A stretch of DNA of 53,694 nucleotides from UBA4722 sp044221135 (lineage in GTDB: Bacteria; Pseudomonadota; Gammaproteobacteria; DSM-16500). The stretch covers positions 1-53,694 of the forward strand of contig JBGAPT010000010.1 of NCBI GenBank assembly GCA_044221135.1. The letters run 5' to 3'. The notes under the pieces are model-generated. The model did not search any database. It was not told the origin of the DNA and worked only from the letters and a program-made list of their open reading frames with translations. This document shows, piece after piece, positions 46,101 through 53,694 of this stretch. Each line of letters opens with the position of its first letter. The first letter of the stretch is position 1. The translations under genes were made by a program, and so were the position numbers.

Positions 46101-46228
46101 ATTATTGGCGGACAGATGCGAAAGCTAGCCTGAAGCTAGGTGAAACTTGGCGAGTAAAGCCGGTGGATAGTTTATTAGATACACTGCGAGAAGCGTTTTC
46201 AGGGGAAAACATAGATATTATCTATTAA
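43151..46228 (+). pseudogene. dnaE: DNA polymerase III alpha subunit, 5'-truncated
   Basis: The replicative polymerase catalytic subunit, but the frame begins only at ADGLIALSGAEEGDIGKAL (43157 on), which corresponds to about residue 135 of E. coli DnaE; a TGA lies at 43148-43150. The first in-frame ATG is 43340. The remaining ~1025 codons are intact: the rest of the PHP domain, the palm with catalytic aspartates in PDFDIDF, the thumb and fingers (GPGRGSGPGSLVAYAL, GYGFNKSHSASYALIAYQTAWLK), helix-hairpin-helix, OB fold (AAGIITHLRTIQTKRGD) and C-terminal tail. Without the N-terminal part of PHP the protein should be impaired. A second dnaE, a functional truncation or an assembly problem are all possible. 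It converges with recJ, overlapping by 4 nt. Confidence 0.85.
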
Positions 46229-47952
46229 TACACCGCCTCTAAATGCTCCACCACCAACTGTACCTTACATTTATTTCTAAACTCATTCACATCCATTCTA
46301 TAAACAATATTCACCCGCTCACAACGATAATTAGGCCAATCATTCACATCCGTATTAAACGCAATCGCATCAAACAATTTATCTTCTTTCGCCAACATCA
46401 TTTTCAAATGCTTACCGGCTAGTAAGCGCTGCTCTACAATCTCAAAGATACCCTCAAACAAAGGTTCCGGAAACGCTTGGCCCCATGGCCCCGCCTCACG
46501 TAATAATTCAGCCACCTCCAGCGTTAATTCATGCGATTGTAATTCACCATCACTCAGCAATGCATGATGCAAATCTTCTTCTTTTAATTGATTTGATATC
46601 ACTTGATCAAATGCGCGTGAAAACGCATCCAGCGCATCACGTGATAAAGTCAGCCCTGCAGCCATCGCATGCCCGCCAAACTTTCCAATCAAGTCAGGAT
46701 ATTGAGTTGCAATCTGGGCTAACACATCCCGAATATGCACACCTGGAATAGAACGTGCAGATCCTTTTAATTCTGTATCCGATGCCAATGCAAATGCAAT
46801 CACTGGCCGCCGAAAACGATCTTTAATACGGGACGCCAAAATACCAATCACACCTTGATGCCATTCATGATCAAATAAACAAATACCGCGCGGTAATGTG
46901 ACTTGATCCAGTTGGATTTTTTTTAAAAATGTCAGCGCTTGTTCTTGCATTTCTTTTTCAATCACACGACGCTCATCATTTAATTGATCCAGCACGGCTA
47001 CCATTTCACGCACCTGTCGCAGATCATCACACAGCAAACTCTCGATGCCTAAAGACATATCATCCAAACGCCCCGCTGCATTTAAACGCGGCGCAACAAC
47101 AAATCCTAAATCCGCTGCTACAACACGTTTAGGATTTCTATTGGCCAATTCCAGTAATGCACTAATCCCTGGAACACATTGGCCAGCACGAATACGTCGT
47201 AGACCTTGATGAACTAAAATACGATTATTGTGATCTAGCGCAACCACATCTGCAACAGTACCTAAAGCGACTAAATCTAATAAACGTGACATATTGGGTT
47301 CAGGAATGGATTGCTGAACGAACCATTGGCAATCTATCAAATAACGTCTTAATGCAAGCATCACATAAAAAATGACGCCTACACCCGCAAGATTTTTACT
47401 AGGAAATAAATCGTGGGGTTGATTAGGATTGACGATAGCATCTGCGAGAGGCAACGTATCTGCCGCCAAATGATGATCTGTAATAATAACTTGTATACCT
47501 AATTCTTTGGCTGCCGCCACACCCGCATGATTGGCAATACCATTATCCACAGTCACAATTAATGCTGGATTAAACTCCTTTACTGCAACTTGTACCAGTT
47601 CAGGTGTTAAACCATAACCAAATGCAAAACGATTCGGCACAAGAAAAGCAACCTGCTTAGCACCAAAACTGCGTAATGCGCGAATCGCAACAGCCGTGCT
47701 CGTTGCACCATCCACATCAAAATCACCTATAATTAAAATAGTTTTTTGTTGATATAATGCATCAAATAAACAAGCAACCGCTTGATCCATACCCAGCAAA
47801 GTTTGGTAAGGTAGTAAATGCTCAAGACTGTGTTCAAGCTCGATTTCTGATTTCACACCACGAGCAGAGTAAACGCGTTGTAATACAGTAGGTAATTGTG
47901 GAAAAAGTGATTCGGTTGTCTCTGTTCTTCGTTTTATTATTTTTTTTTGCAT
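46225..47952 (-). CDS. recJ: single-stranded-DNA-specific exonuclease RecJ
   Basis: A 575-aa 5'-3' single-strand exonuclease of the DHH family, used in recombination and repair. Metal-binding motifs are visible: IIGDFDVDGATSTAVAIRAL (motif I), VTVDNGI (II), ITDHHLA (III, DHH) and VVAPRLNAAGRL. FGGHAMAAGLTL belongs to the DHHA1 domain, followed by the OB-fold region ending KVQLVVEHLEAVY. The length is normal. The 86-aa membrane protein gene ends 7 nt before its start, so they may be cotranscribed. Confidence 0.96.
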   Translation of the reverse strand: MQKKIIKRRTETTESLFPQLPTVLQRVYSARGVKSEIELEHSLEHLLPYQTLLGMDQAVACLFDALYQQKTILIIGDFDVDGATSTAVAIRALRSFGAKQVAFLVPNRFAFGYGLTPELVQVAVKEFNPALIVTVDNGIANHAGVAAAKELGIQVIITDHHLAADTLPLADAIVNPNQPHDLFPSKNLAGVGVIFYVMLALRRYLIDCQWFVQQSIPEPNMSRLLDLVALGTVADVVALDHNNRILVHQGLRRIRAGQCVPGISALLELANRNPKRVVAADLGFVVAPRLNAAGRLDDMSLGIESLLCDDLRQVREMVAVLDQLNDERRVIEKEMQEQALTFLKKIQLDQVTLPRGICLFDHEWHQGVIGILASRIKDRFRRPVIAFALASDTELKGSARSIPGVHIRDVLAQIATQYPDLIGKFGGHAMAAGLTLSRDALDAFSRAFDQVISNQLKEEDLHHALLSDGELQSHELTLEVAELLREAGPWGQAFPEPLFEGIFEIVEQRLLAGKHLKMMLAKEDKLFDAIAFNTDVNDWPNYRCERVNIVYRMDVNEFRNKCKVQLVVEHLEAVY

Positions 47953-47959
47953 TGAAATC

Positions 47960-48220
47960 CTATTTCATGTTTTGCTTAACACTTAATACTTTATTGTATC
48001 GATTCACTGCGACTACACTCCACACACAAGATGCTAACCAAACCAGTATAATCGGCACAGGCAATAGACTACTCACCACAATAAACCCCAAAATAATCAT
48101 GACAACACCACCCACTGTACTTGCATACAGCAATCCAATGGGTCCCAAAAAAACACTAAACAATAGAGCACCTGCTAAATTTTTAAAAGGTAAAACAGGT
48201 GTTCTCTGTTCTTCATTCAT
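47960..48220 (-). CDS. small membrane protein, 86 aa
   Basis: Two or three hydrophobic helices follow MNEEQRTPVLPFKNLAGALL: residues ~14-32, ~33-50 and ~52-72 (PVPIILVWLASCVWSVVAVN). The open frame extends back to 48352, but the extra residues come from palindromic repeat sequence. ATG 48220 has GGGAG at a suitable distance, immediately after one arm of a strong hairpin. The gene lies between alaC and recJ on the same strand. Function unknown. Confidence 0.65.
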   Translation of the reverse strand: MNEEQRTPVLPFKNLAGALLFSVFLGPIGLLYASTVGGVVMIILGFIVVSSLLPVPIILVWLASCVWSVVAVNRYNKVLSVKQNMK

Positions 48221-48234
48221 ACTATTCAACTCCC

Positions 48235-48342
48235 AGGAGTTCCCGCTGAAAAGCGCGGGAACTCCTTTCTTGTTTATATGCTGCGCACAAGCAAAGCTTG
48301 TGCTTGCACTCAAGGGGGAGAATCGCGATTCTCCCCCTTGAG
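48235..48342. repeat. three consecutive strong hairpins
   Basis: Hairpin 1: AGGAGTTCCCGC (48235-48246) with GCGGGAACTCCT (48255-48266). Hairpin 2: GCACAAGC (48285-48292) with GCTTGTGC (48296-48303). Hairpin 3: a perfect 34-bp palindrome at 48309-48342 (CTCAAGGGGGAGAATCG and its complement). They lie between the alaC stop and the start of the 86-aa gene. Hairpin 1 sits next to that gene's ribosome binding site. Confidence 0.8.
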
Positions 48343-48361
48343 AATCCCCCATCGCGCGATG

Positions 48362-49564
48362 TCAGCGGGAACCGCTCTTCAACTCCCCAGATACACGATG
48401 CATAAACTGCTTAATATTTTCTAATGCTCGCCGCATCCGCGGTTCATCCTCAACCAGACTGATACGAATATAACCATCACCACACTCACCAAAACCAATC
48501 CCGGGTGACACTCTGACATGCGCTTCACGTAATAACAATTGAGCGAATTCCAATGAACCTATCTGTTGAAATGGCTTGGGAATTTTCAACCACAAAAACA
48601 TCGATGCCTTGGGAATCTCAACTTCCCAACCCACTGCTTTTAATCCCGCACACATCACATCACGACGATGTTGATACGTTTTACAAAGCGCAGTCACCGC
48701 ATCCTGCGGACCTTCTAACGCTGCAATCGCTGCGACTTGCACCGCACCAAAAGAGCCATAATCAAGATAGGATTTAATACGAGCCAGCGCACCAATCAAC
48801 GTACGATTACCACACAAAAACCCGACCCGCCATCCAGCCATATTATAAGTTTTAGATAATGTGTATGATTCAACCGCTATCTCTTTTGCACCTGGCACTT
48901 GCAAAATGGAAGGCGCTTTATAATCATCAAAAACTAAGTCTGCATACGCTAAATCATTCAGCACCCACACACCATTCTCTTTAGCCATTTCAATCACTCT
49001 CACAAAAAAATCCAGATCAACACACTGAGTCGTCGGATTAGTTGGGAAATTTAATACCAGCAACTTAGGTTTAGGCTGCATGCTACGGAGTGTCGTTTCA
49101 AGCATCGCTAAAAAATCCACATTGGGCAACAAGGGAATATGCTTTACTGTCGCATCCGCAATGATAAAACCAAAATGATGCACAGGATAACAAGGATCAG
49201 GCACTAAAACGGTATCCCCCGCACTCGTTATGGCAAACGCCAAATGCGCCAACCCTTCTTTAGATCCAATCGTCACAATCGTTTCTGCCTCAGGGTCTAG
49301 CTCAACCTGATAACGCCGGCCATACCAACGACTAATCGCCTGGCGTAAAGGCAAAATACCACGCGATGGCGCATACCGATGCCAAGCTGAATCTAAAACA
49401 GCCTCACGCAGCGCCTCCACAATATGCGGCGCGGTAGCCTGATCTGGATTACCTAAACCGAAATCAAAGACTTCAGCGCCCGTGGCCATCACTTCTTGTT
49501 GCAAATCGTCCAGCACACTAAAAAGATAGGGCGGTAAACGGTTAATTCGAAGAAAATCATTCAT
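48362..49564 (-). CDS. alaC: alanine aminotransferase (AlaC type)
   Basis: A 400-aa PLP-dependent class I/II aminotransferase closest in pattern to AlaC (YfdZ), which makes alanine from pyruvate and glutamate. Seen are FDFGLGNPDQATAPHIVEAL, YAPSRGILPLRQAISRWY, NFPTNPTTQ, NDLAYADLVFDDYKAPS, the PLP lysine in YTLSKTYNMAGWRVGF (~residue 237), and the C-terminal arginine in GYIRISLVE for the substrate carboxylate. The specific substrate is assigned by resemblance; related enzymes use diaminopimelate or aromatic amino acids. The Mth938-like gene diverges 85 bp away. Confidence 0.88.
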   Translation of the reverse strand: MNDFLRINRLPPYLFSVLDDLQQEVMATGAEVFDFGLGNPDQATAPHIVEALREAVLDSAWHRYAPSRGILPLRQAISRWYGRRYQVELDPEAETIVTIGSKEGLAHLAFAITSAGDTVLVPDPCYPVHHFGFIIADATVKHIPLLPNVDFLAMLETTLRSMQPKPKLLVLNFPTNPTTQCVDLDFFVRVIEMAKENGVWVLNDLAYADLVFDDYKAPSILQVPGAKEIAVESYTLSKTYNMAGWRVGFLCGNRTLIGALARIKSYLDYGSFGAVQVAAIAALEGPQDAVTALCKTYQHRRDVMCAGLKAVGWEVEIPKASMFLWLKIPKPFQQIGSLEFAQLLLREAHVRVSPGIGFGECGDGYIRISLVEDEPRMRRALENIKQFMHRVSGELKSGSR

Positions 49565-49649
49565 AAACTACTTTTCCATATTATTCTTAGGTACCATAAT
49601 CATGACAGCCTAGACTGTCAACCAAATCTCAAAGGAAATAAATAACCCT

Positions 49650-50021
49650 ATGTCATTAAACTTAGATGAAAATTCAGCCACCTATCAAATCCGCGCCTAT
49701 CAACCCGGCCTAATCCAAGTGAATGATGAAAAGTTTGCGTGCAGCATTATTATTACCCCCGATAAATTGATTAACACTTGGTCACCTCAAACTATTGATG
49801 AACTCACTCGCGAAGATTTGACCCCAGTCATTGGCCTACGTCCCACTGTTTTATTAATAGGCACAGGCCATAACCTACAATTCCCTGATCTCAAAATTTA
49901 TGGTGATCTCATTAATTATGGAATTGGCGTAGAAATTATGAATACGCATGCTGCTTGCAGAACATATAATGTATTAACTTCCGAAGGTCGAAGTGTTGCT
50001 GCTGCGCTGATTATAAAATAA
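49650..50021 (+). CDS. Mth938-like domain protein (DUF498/NDUFAF3 family)
   Basis: A 123-aa single-domain protein of the Mth938-like family, related to mitochondrial complex I assembly factor NDUFAF3 and of unsettled bacterial function. The family pattern is visible: IRAYQPGLIQVNDEKFACSI near residues 12-31, LLIGTGHNLQFPD (IIGTG motif), GIGVEIMNTHAACRTYNVL (the E-x-M-x-T-x-x-A-C-R-T-Y-N signature) and GRSVAAALI. Full length. It lies between alaC (divergent) and repeat copies. Confidence 0.92.
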   Translation: MSLNLDENSATYQIRAYQPGLIQVNDEKFACSIIITPDKLINTWSPQTIDELTREDLTPVIGLRPTVLLIGTGHNLQFPDLKIYGDLINYGIGVEIMNTHAACRTYNVLTSEGRSVAAALIIK

Positions 50022-50033
50022 AAACCACTAGAA

Positions 50034-50101
50034 ATCGTACCCGCGATACGGTCTCATGCTCATGCCGAGAAAAGACGGGCACGCACGCGGGCACGGGCAC
50101 G
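50034..50101. repeat. GTGCCCG palindromic repeat, copy C (degenerate)
   Basis: The right arm is intact (AAAGACGGGCACGCACGCG followed by GGCACGGGCACG, 50071-50101). The left arm (ATCGTACCCGCG, 50034-50045) has decayed. It lies 12 nt after the Mth938-like stop codon. Confidence 0.7.
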
Positions 50102-50224
50102 AAAAAGCAAAAGCATGTACTAAATAGAGACTGACCCACCACTTCGGTCTTGAGAAAAAATAAGGCCCAGCAATTGCAAAGAAGACGTCGATAATGCCCT
50201 TAATATACCTACACTGATCCCCCT

Positions 50225-50367
50225 AATGCACTGCGATTCAGTGAAGGGAAGTGAGGGTATTATGCAGGCGACTCGTTGCCATGGATGGCAACACAAACAA
50301 CAAGGATGTTGTGTTTGGAGCCAGCAGAATACCCCCACTTCCCTTCACTGAATCGCAGCCTCTGCCC
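50225..50367. repeat. hairpin element (MITE-like), copy 2, inverted
   Basis: Arms begin GCGATTCAGTGAAGGGAAGT at 50233 and end with the complement at 50356. On the minus strand the core reads CTCCAAACACAACATCC, then GTTGCCATCCATGGCAAC, as in copy 1. Relative to copy 1 the arms differ (TTAAAGG against TGAAGGG), but both arms of each copy carry the matching change, so the stem is kept. It lies between the convergent ends of the Mth938-like and CorC-like genes. Confidence 0.85.
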
Positions 50368-50408
50368 CTCCGCTTTGCTTTTCGCCAACCTACTACCTTA
50401 AAAGCCCC

Positions 50409-51686
50409 TTACACTCCTGCCAACAACTTAAATAAATGCGCCATCTTCACCCGATTATTTTTCACTTCCATAATTTCTATCGCATAATCCCCAATACGCA
50501 CACAAACACCTGCCCGCGGAATCATTTCAAGAGAGTCCACAATTAATCCATTCAGCGTCCGTGAGCCATTGGTTGGAAATTGACAATGCGTGACACGATT
50601 TAATTCACGAATAGTCACTGCGCCTTCTACCACATAACTGCCATCCGCCTGCACTACAATCATCTTAGTTGTTCCCGAAATACTTAAAGCAAATTCGCCA
50701 ACAATCTCTTCTAAGATATCTTTTAAAGTAATCAATCCCTGAATCTCACCATACTCATCAACCACCAGCGCCATCCGTTGATGTTGTCGTTGAAAATTTT
50801 GCAATTGCATATTCAGCAGCGCACCTTGCGGCACAAAATAAGGTTCGTGTAATAGCTTAATCAATGTTTCTCGATTCAGTGTCTGCGACAAAGCCAAACT
50901 CATCACTTCCCGCACATGCAAAACACCGATGATTTGATTAATACCTTCCTTATAAATAGGTAACCAATCATATTTACTTTTTGCAATCAGCTGCAGAACT
51001 TGTTCCCACTTATATTCCAAATCAATACCCATTATTTTGTGGCGAGGAATCATGACATCATCCACTGTCACTTTATTTAAATCCAAGATACCCAGCAGCA
51101 TTCTTTGATAAGGCAACACTTTTCCTGTCCCTTCATACACAATACTGCGCAATTCTTCGCGATTCAGAGGCTCCACCACATGACCTGAAATATTAATATG
51201 CATTAACCGTAACAAGCCATTTGAAATAGTATTAATAAACCAGACTAATGGATAAAATAATTTAAGTAAAATAAAGACAGGCCAAGCCACTGCCTTAGAA
51301 ACACGTTCAGGATATAAAGCAGCAATAGTTTTAGGTGCCACTTCTGCAAAAATTAAAATAATGAAAGCCAATAAAACTGAAATAAGCATTACGCTTTCTT
51401 CACCTAGAAAATGCAGAGTCACTACAGTTGCTAAAGCTGAAGCAAAAATATTCGCCACATTATTGCCAATTAAAATCATACCCAGCAAACGATCTGGACG
51501 TTTAAGTAATCTTAAAATCAACATCGCCCATCGTTTTTTCATTGTTCCAGCATGACGCAAACGATAACGATTAATTGCCATCAACGCTGTTTCTGCACAG
51601 GAAAAAAACGCCGATATCATAATCAACACGATAATGGCAACACAATATAAAATCAAAGCTGACTGGCTTAACGCTGACTCATGCAT
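50409..51686 (-). CDS. CNNM/CorC/HlyC-family transporter
   Basis: A 425-aa inner-membrane protein with an N-terminal DUF21/CNNM domain (four membrane helices, residues ~10-170, including FFSCAETALMAINRYRLRH and GNNVANIFASALAT). A CBS-domain pair follows (~205-330; VTVDDVMIPRHKIMGID, MALVVDEYGEIQGLITLKDILEEIVGE), then the C-terminal CorC_HlyC domain (VVEGAVTIRELN, NGLIVDSLEMIPRAG). Homologues (YfjD/CorB, CNNM) are linked to magnesium and cobalt efflux. The role is by family. A long hairpin lies 30 bp upstream of its start. Confidence 0.92.
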   Translation of the reverse strand: MHESALSQSALILYCVAIIVLIMISAFFSCAETALMAINRYRLRHAGTMKKRWAMLILRLLKRPDRLLGMILIGNNVANIFASALATVVTLHFLGEESVMLISVLLAFIILIFAEVAPKTIAALYPERVSKAVAWPVFILLKLFYPLVWFINTISNGLLRLMHINISGHVVEPLNREELRSIVYEGTGKVLPYQRMLLGILDLNKVTVDDVMIPRHKIMGIDLEYKWEQVLQLIAKSKYDWLPIYKEGINQIIGVLHVREVMSLALSQTLNRETLIKLLHEPYFVPQGALLNMQLQNFQRQHQRMALVVDEYGEIQGLITLKDILEEIVGEFALSISGTTKMIVVQADGSYVVEGAVTIRELNRVTHCQFPTNGSRTLNGLIVDSLEMIPRAGVCVRIGDYAIEIMEVKNNRVKMAHLFKLLAGV

Positions 51687-51715
51687 ATACTCATTACACC
51701 TTAAGATGCGAGACT

Positions 51716-51794
51716 TTAACGTTCAGCTTACGAGAAATTGGAACTTTTTTCAATTAAAAAAAGTTCCAATTTCGAAGTAAGCTGAGCGTTAAAA
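51716..51794. terminator. long AT-rich hairpin, probable terminator for the downstream minus-strand gene
   Basis: Arms of about 36 nt (TTTAACGTTCAGCTTAC, then GAAATTGGAACTTTTTT, and the complement) pair with a few mismatches around a CAATT loop. It lies downstream of the 516-aa gene on the minus strand and upstream of the CorC-like gene. The run of T residues on each strand fits a terminator; its length also fits a small repeat element. Confidence 0.6.
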
Positions 51795-51849
51795 ATCACA
51801 TTATCCATCTAAAGCTGAATTGTTTATTTCGCAGCAAGATTAAAATCAC

Positions 51850-53400
51850 TTAAAGTAGGGTAATTAATTCTTGCAATGCAACATATACTCGGTTATTTTC
51901 AATTTTTTCTGCTGCATTTTTTAGGTTTTTAAAATAAAGGGAAAATGAAGAATTAGGATCATGTGCTTCAATAATTAATTTTCCAAACGTTTGATAAAGA
52001 TTGCTATTATTGAGCCAAGCGCCTTTGCAAAATCCATTTTGTTCTGAGTAAAAATTTGTAAGCTCACTTTTTAAAATCGGGTCTGTTATGGAATCGAGCC
52101 CAATTTCCCAAGCCAGTCCATTATTAATATTTACCTCGCCGCAACGAAAATGAGGATGACCTGTTAAAATTAAACTACTAAAGCTACTTTCTCCTTCTCT
52201 TATTGGAGGATAGATATTGGTATCTGTATAAGTATACAAACCTTCAAATATCGATTTAGGATAAGAACCCATAGAAAGTAATAAAATTTGTCCGGGCTGT
52301 AATGTATTTAGAATATCAACTGTTTTATTATCTGAAATACTTGCAACAGAAAAAATACCGGGTTGGTCCAATCCTAATTGTTTAATTGTGTTATGCATTG
52401 AATGCAATCCTGCTTCTTCATATTTTTCCCATGGTAATGAATCCCAAACATCGCTATGAATAAGTTCATTTAATTCACTCGCTTCTGCCTCATAATTAAA
52501 AAATACGGCAATAACTAAAGGCCTATTACGCCATGGTAATGGTGCATTTTGCTGTGCATACCGGGCACCTGTAATGATTTCTAGCATATTTTCCTTATAG
52601 TAAAAACCGCCAACAGAATTAAGTACAAGCTTCAATGTATACCCATACGCCGGCAATACATCAAATTTTTTATTTTTCATATTTTCTATAAAGCTATTTA
52701 AAGCAGGTTTATTTGCAAACAAAGCAGGGTTCTGTTTCAGTTCTTGTTGAACGGCTGTTATATCTTCCGCAGGGCTAGGTAGGTAACTTTTACTATTATC
52801 AAATTTATAAATACGGTGATCATCCAAGAAAGAAATGACAGCATAAGAAGGACGGCCAATTTCATTATCTATATTAATAAAAACTTTGGTTTTATATCGC
52901 GCCGCTATATTATCGGTTTCCGATACGGGGCTGCCATCCATTCCTAGAAAAACAATTTTATTTAATTCGGGATGTTGATTAAATTCTTCTAATGTAATAA
53001 ACCGTCTTTTATTGACGACATCTTCATAATCAGAAGGGATTGAATCAGATAAGGCAAAAAGAGTACTCATTGATTTTAGAGAGAGAGCAGGATATAAAAT
53101 TTCAAATGTGCCAGTAAAGTGCATATCTTGACGTAAGGTATGCATGACATTCATGGAAGCAGTGATATCCCCATACCCTCCAGCATCATCTATAATAATG
53201 CGAATTGTTTCTTGTTCTTTAATTAGGTCCTCAACAGAAGAGTATTTTTTAAGAGAGTCCGCCAATAAAAAAGGAGCACAACAGAGAGTAACACTAAAAA
53301 GTAATATTTTTAAAAAAACTTTTTCAATGCCCTTCCGGCTGATCCAACAAACAGACTTCTTTTTTGCGATTTGTAATTTTACTTTACCTAAATAAAACAT
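51850..53400 (-). CDS. exported protein of unknown function, 516 aa
   Basis: The basic N-terminus is followed by a hydrophobic helix (FLKILLFSVTLCCAPFLLA, ~residues 28-46) ending in a likely signal-peptidase site near LLADS, so the protein is probably exported. An ATG at 53400 is the only good start. The mature part opens with IRIIIDDAGGYGDITASMNVMHTLRQ, which recalls the G-x-G-D...LR motif at the start of GT-B glycosyltransferases. Later PPIREGESSFSSLILTGHPHFRCG could be the sugar-nucleotide side of such a fold. This fold guess is weak. A PmrA-like box lies upstream, which in Legionellales usually marks effector or envelope-modification genes. Confidence 0.7.
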   Translation of the reverse strand: MFYLGKVKLQIAKKKSVCWISRKGIEKVFLKILLFSVTLCCAPFLLADSLKKYSSVEDLIKEQETIRIIIDDAGGYGDITASMNVMHTLRQDMHFTGTFEILYPALSLKSMSTLFALSDSIPSDYEDVVNKRRFITLEEFNQHPELNKIVFLGMDGSPVSETDNIAARYKTKVFINIDNEIGRPSYAVISFLDDHRIYKFDNSKSYLPSPAEDITAVQQELKQNPALFANKPALNSFIENMKNKKFDVLPAYGYTLKLVLNSVGGFYYKENMLEIITGARYAQQNAPLPWRNRPLVIAVFFNYEAEASELNELIHSDVWDSLPWEKYEEAGLHSMHNTIKQLGLDQPGIFSVASISDNKTVDILNTLQPGQILLLSMGSYPKSIFEGLYTYTDTNIYPPIREGESSFSSLILTGHPHFRCGEVNINNGLAWEIGLDSITDPILKSELTNFYSEQNGFCKGAWLNNSNLYQTFGKLIIEAHDPNSSFSLYFKNLKNAAEKIENNRVYVALQELITLL

Positions 53401-53502
53401 CGAGCACCCTGCTTAACTCATTGGAAAGTTGCGTATTCTGGCTTTTAAGCATTTTGTAAATTCTCTTATGACATATATTCTTGGCGATAGTATAGTTCAA
53501 CT

Positions 53503-53522
53503 ATCATTAAGGGAACATTAAG
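53503..53522 (-). promoter_or_regulatory. PmrA-box-like direct repeat upstream of the exported protein gene
   Basis: Read on the minus strand, positions 53522 to 53503 give CTTAATGTTCCCTTAATGAT: two CTTAAT half-sites at an 11-bp period. The PmrA consensus reported for Legionella and Coxiella is cTTAATatT-N2-cTTAATatT; by eye 15 of 18 specified positions agree. A TATACT (53492-53487) follows 10 bp later as a possible -10. The start codon at 53400 is about 100 bp downstream. The remaining 53523-53694 sequence is AT-rich with no gene. Confidence 0.65.
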
Positions 53523-53694
53523 AGAACATGTTTTTTGCGGTGAATGTAATGAGAGAGAACCCTAAATCAGAAAACCAGATAACGATACCTTTGAGGAATA
53601 TATGCTGAATACTTATAAAGGCCGAATTTAGGTAGTTATTTTAAGCTATTTTTGTTAATATATCGATCGATCTTATAATATTTAGTTAAAATCA

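Overview
The window reads as the chromosome of an AT-rich gammaproteobacterium, most probably of the order Legionellales (Coxiella/Aquicella/Legionella-like). The right 30 kb carries gammaproteobacterial housekeeping genes (lptF-lptG, pepA-holC-valS, pyrG-kdsA, tilS, accA, dnaE, recJ, alaC). Between them sit genes typical of host-adapted Legionellales: a very large repeat and coiled-coil protein, an ankyrin protein with membrane segments, a decaying large effector-like gene, and a site on the minus strand that closely matches the PmrA box. Genus is not determinable from the sequence alone.

Region 1 (1-11350) looks like an integrated island. Its right end is marked by a tyrosine integrase (9906-11138) and, 168 bp beyond it, a 45-nt 3' half of a tRNA-Pro(CGG) gene with no 5' half, as expected for an attR site. 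Cargo: an S24-like repressor lacking the protease serine, a VUT-family transporter, a complete small RiPP (azole peptide) cluster, a frameshifted hydrophobic protein, an excisionase-like protein, a broken YhcG nuclease and a 2H-phosphoesterase-like protein. The RiPP cluster is the most novel system here. A consensus promoter drives a 38-aa precursor with one cysteine near its end, followed by a leader-binding ThiF-like protein, a YcaO cyclodehydratase ending in PxPxP and a SagB-type dehydrogenase, with a divergent methyltransferase. No exporter or protease is visible next to it.

Region 2 (11351-22400) is variable chromosome: a candidate toxin-antitoxin pair (GNAT with a 69-aa partner), a 49-aa small ORF, glutathione-independent formaldehyde dehydrogenase, a second VUT protein coupled to a short-chain reductase, a hydrophobic protein and a 1750-aa effector candidate. 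Two repeat families sit at 13660-13944.

Region 3 (22400-53694) is mainly core genome: LPS transport (lptFG), pepA-holC-valS, a DUF4143 ATPase, a broken ~1.4-kcodon gene, the pyrG-kdsA-fkbM operon, an ankyrin protein, accA-tilS, a dnaE lacking its first ~135 codons, recJ, alaC, an Mth938-like protein, a CorC/HlyC-type transporter and an exported protein of unknown function behind the PmrA-like site. Palindromic repeats of at least four families sit in the intergenic spaces. Two copies of a 122-124 bp hairpin element flank the dnaE-to-Mth938 segment in opposite orientation.
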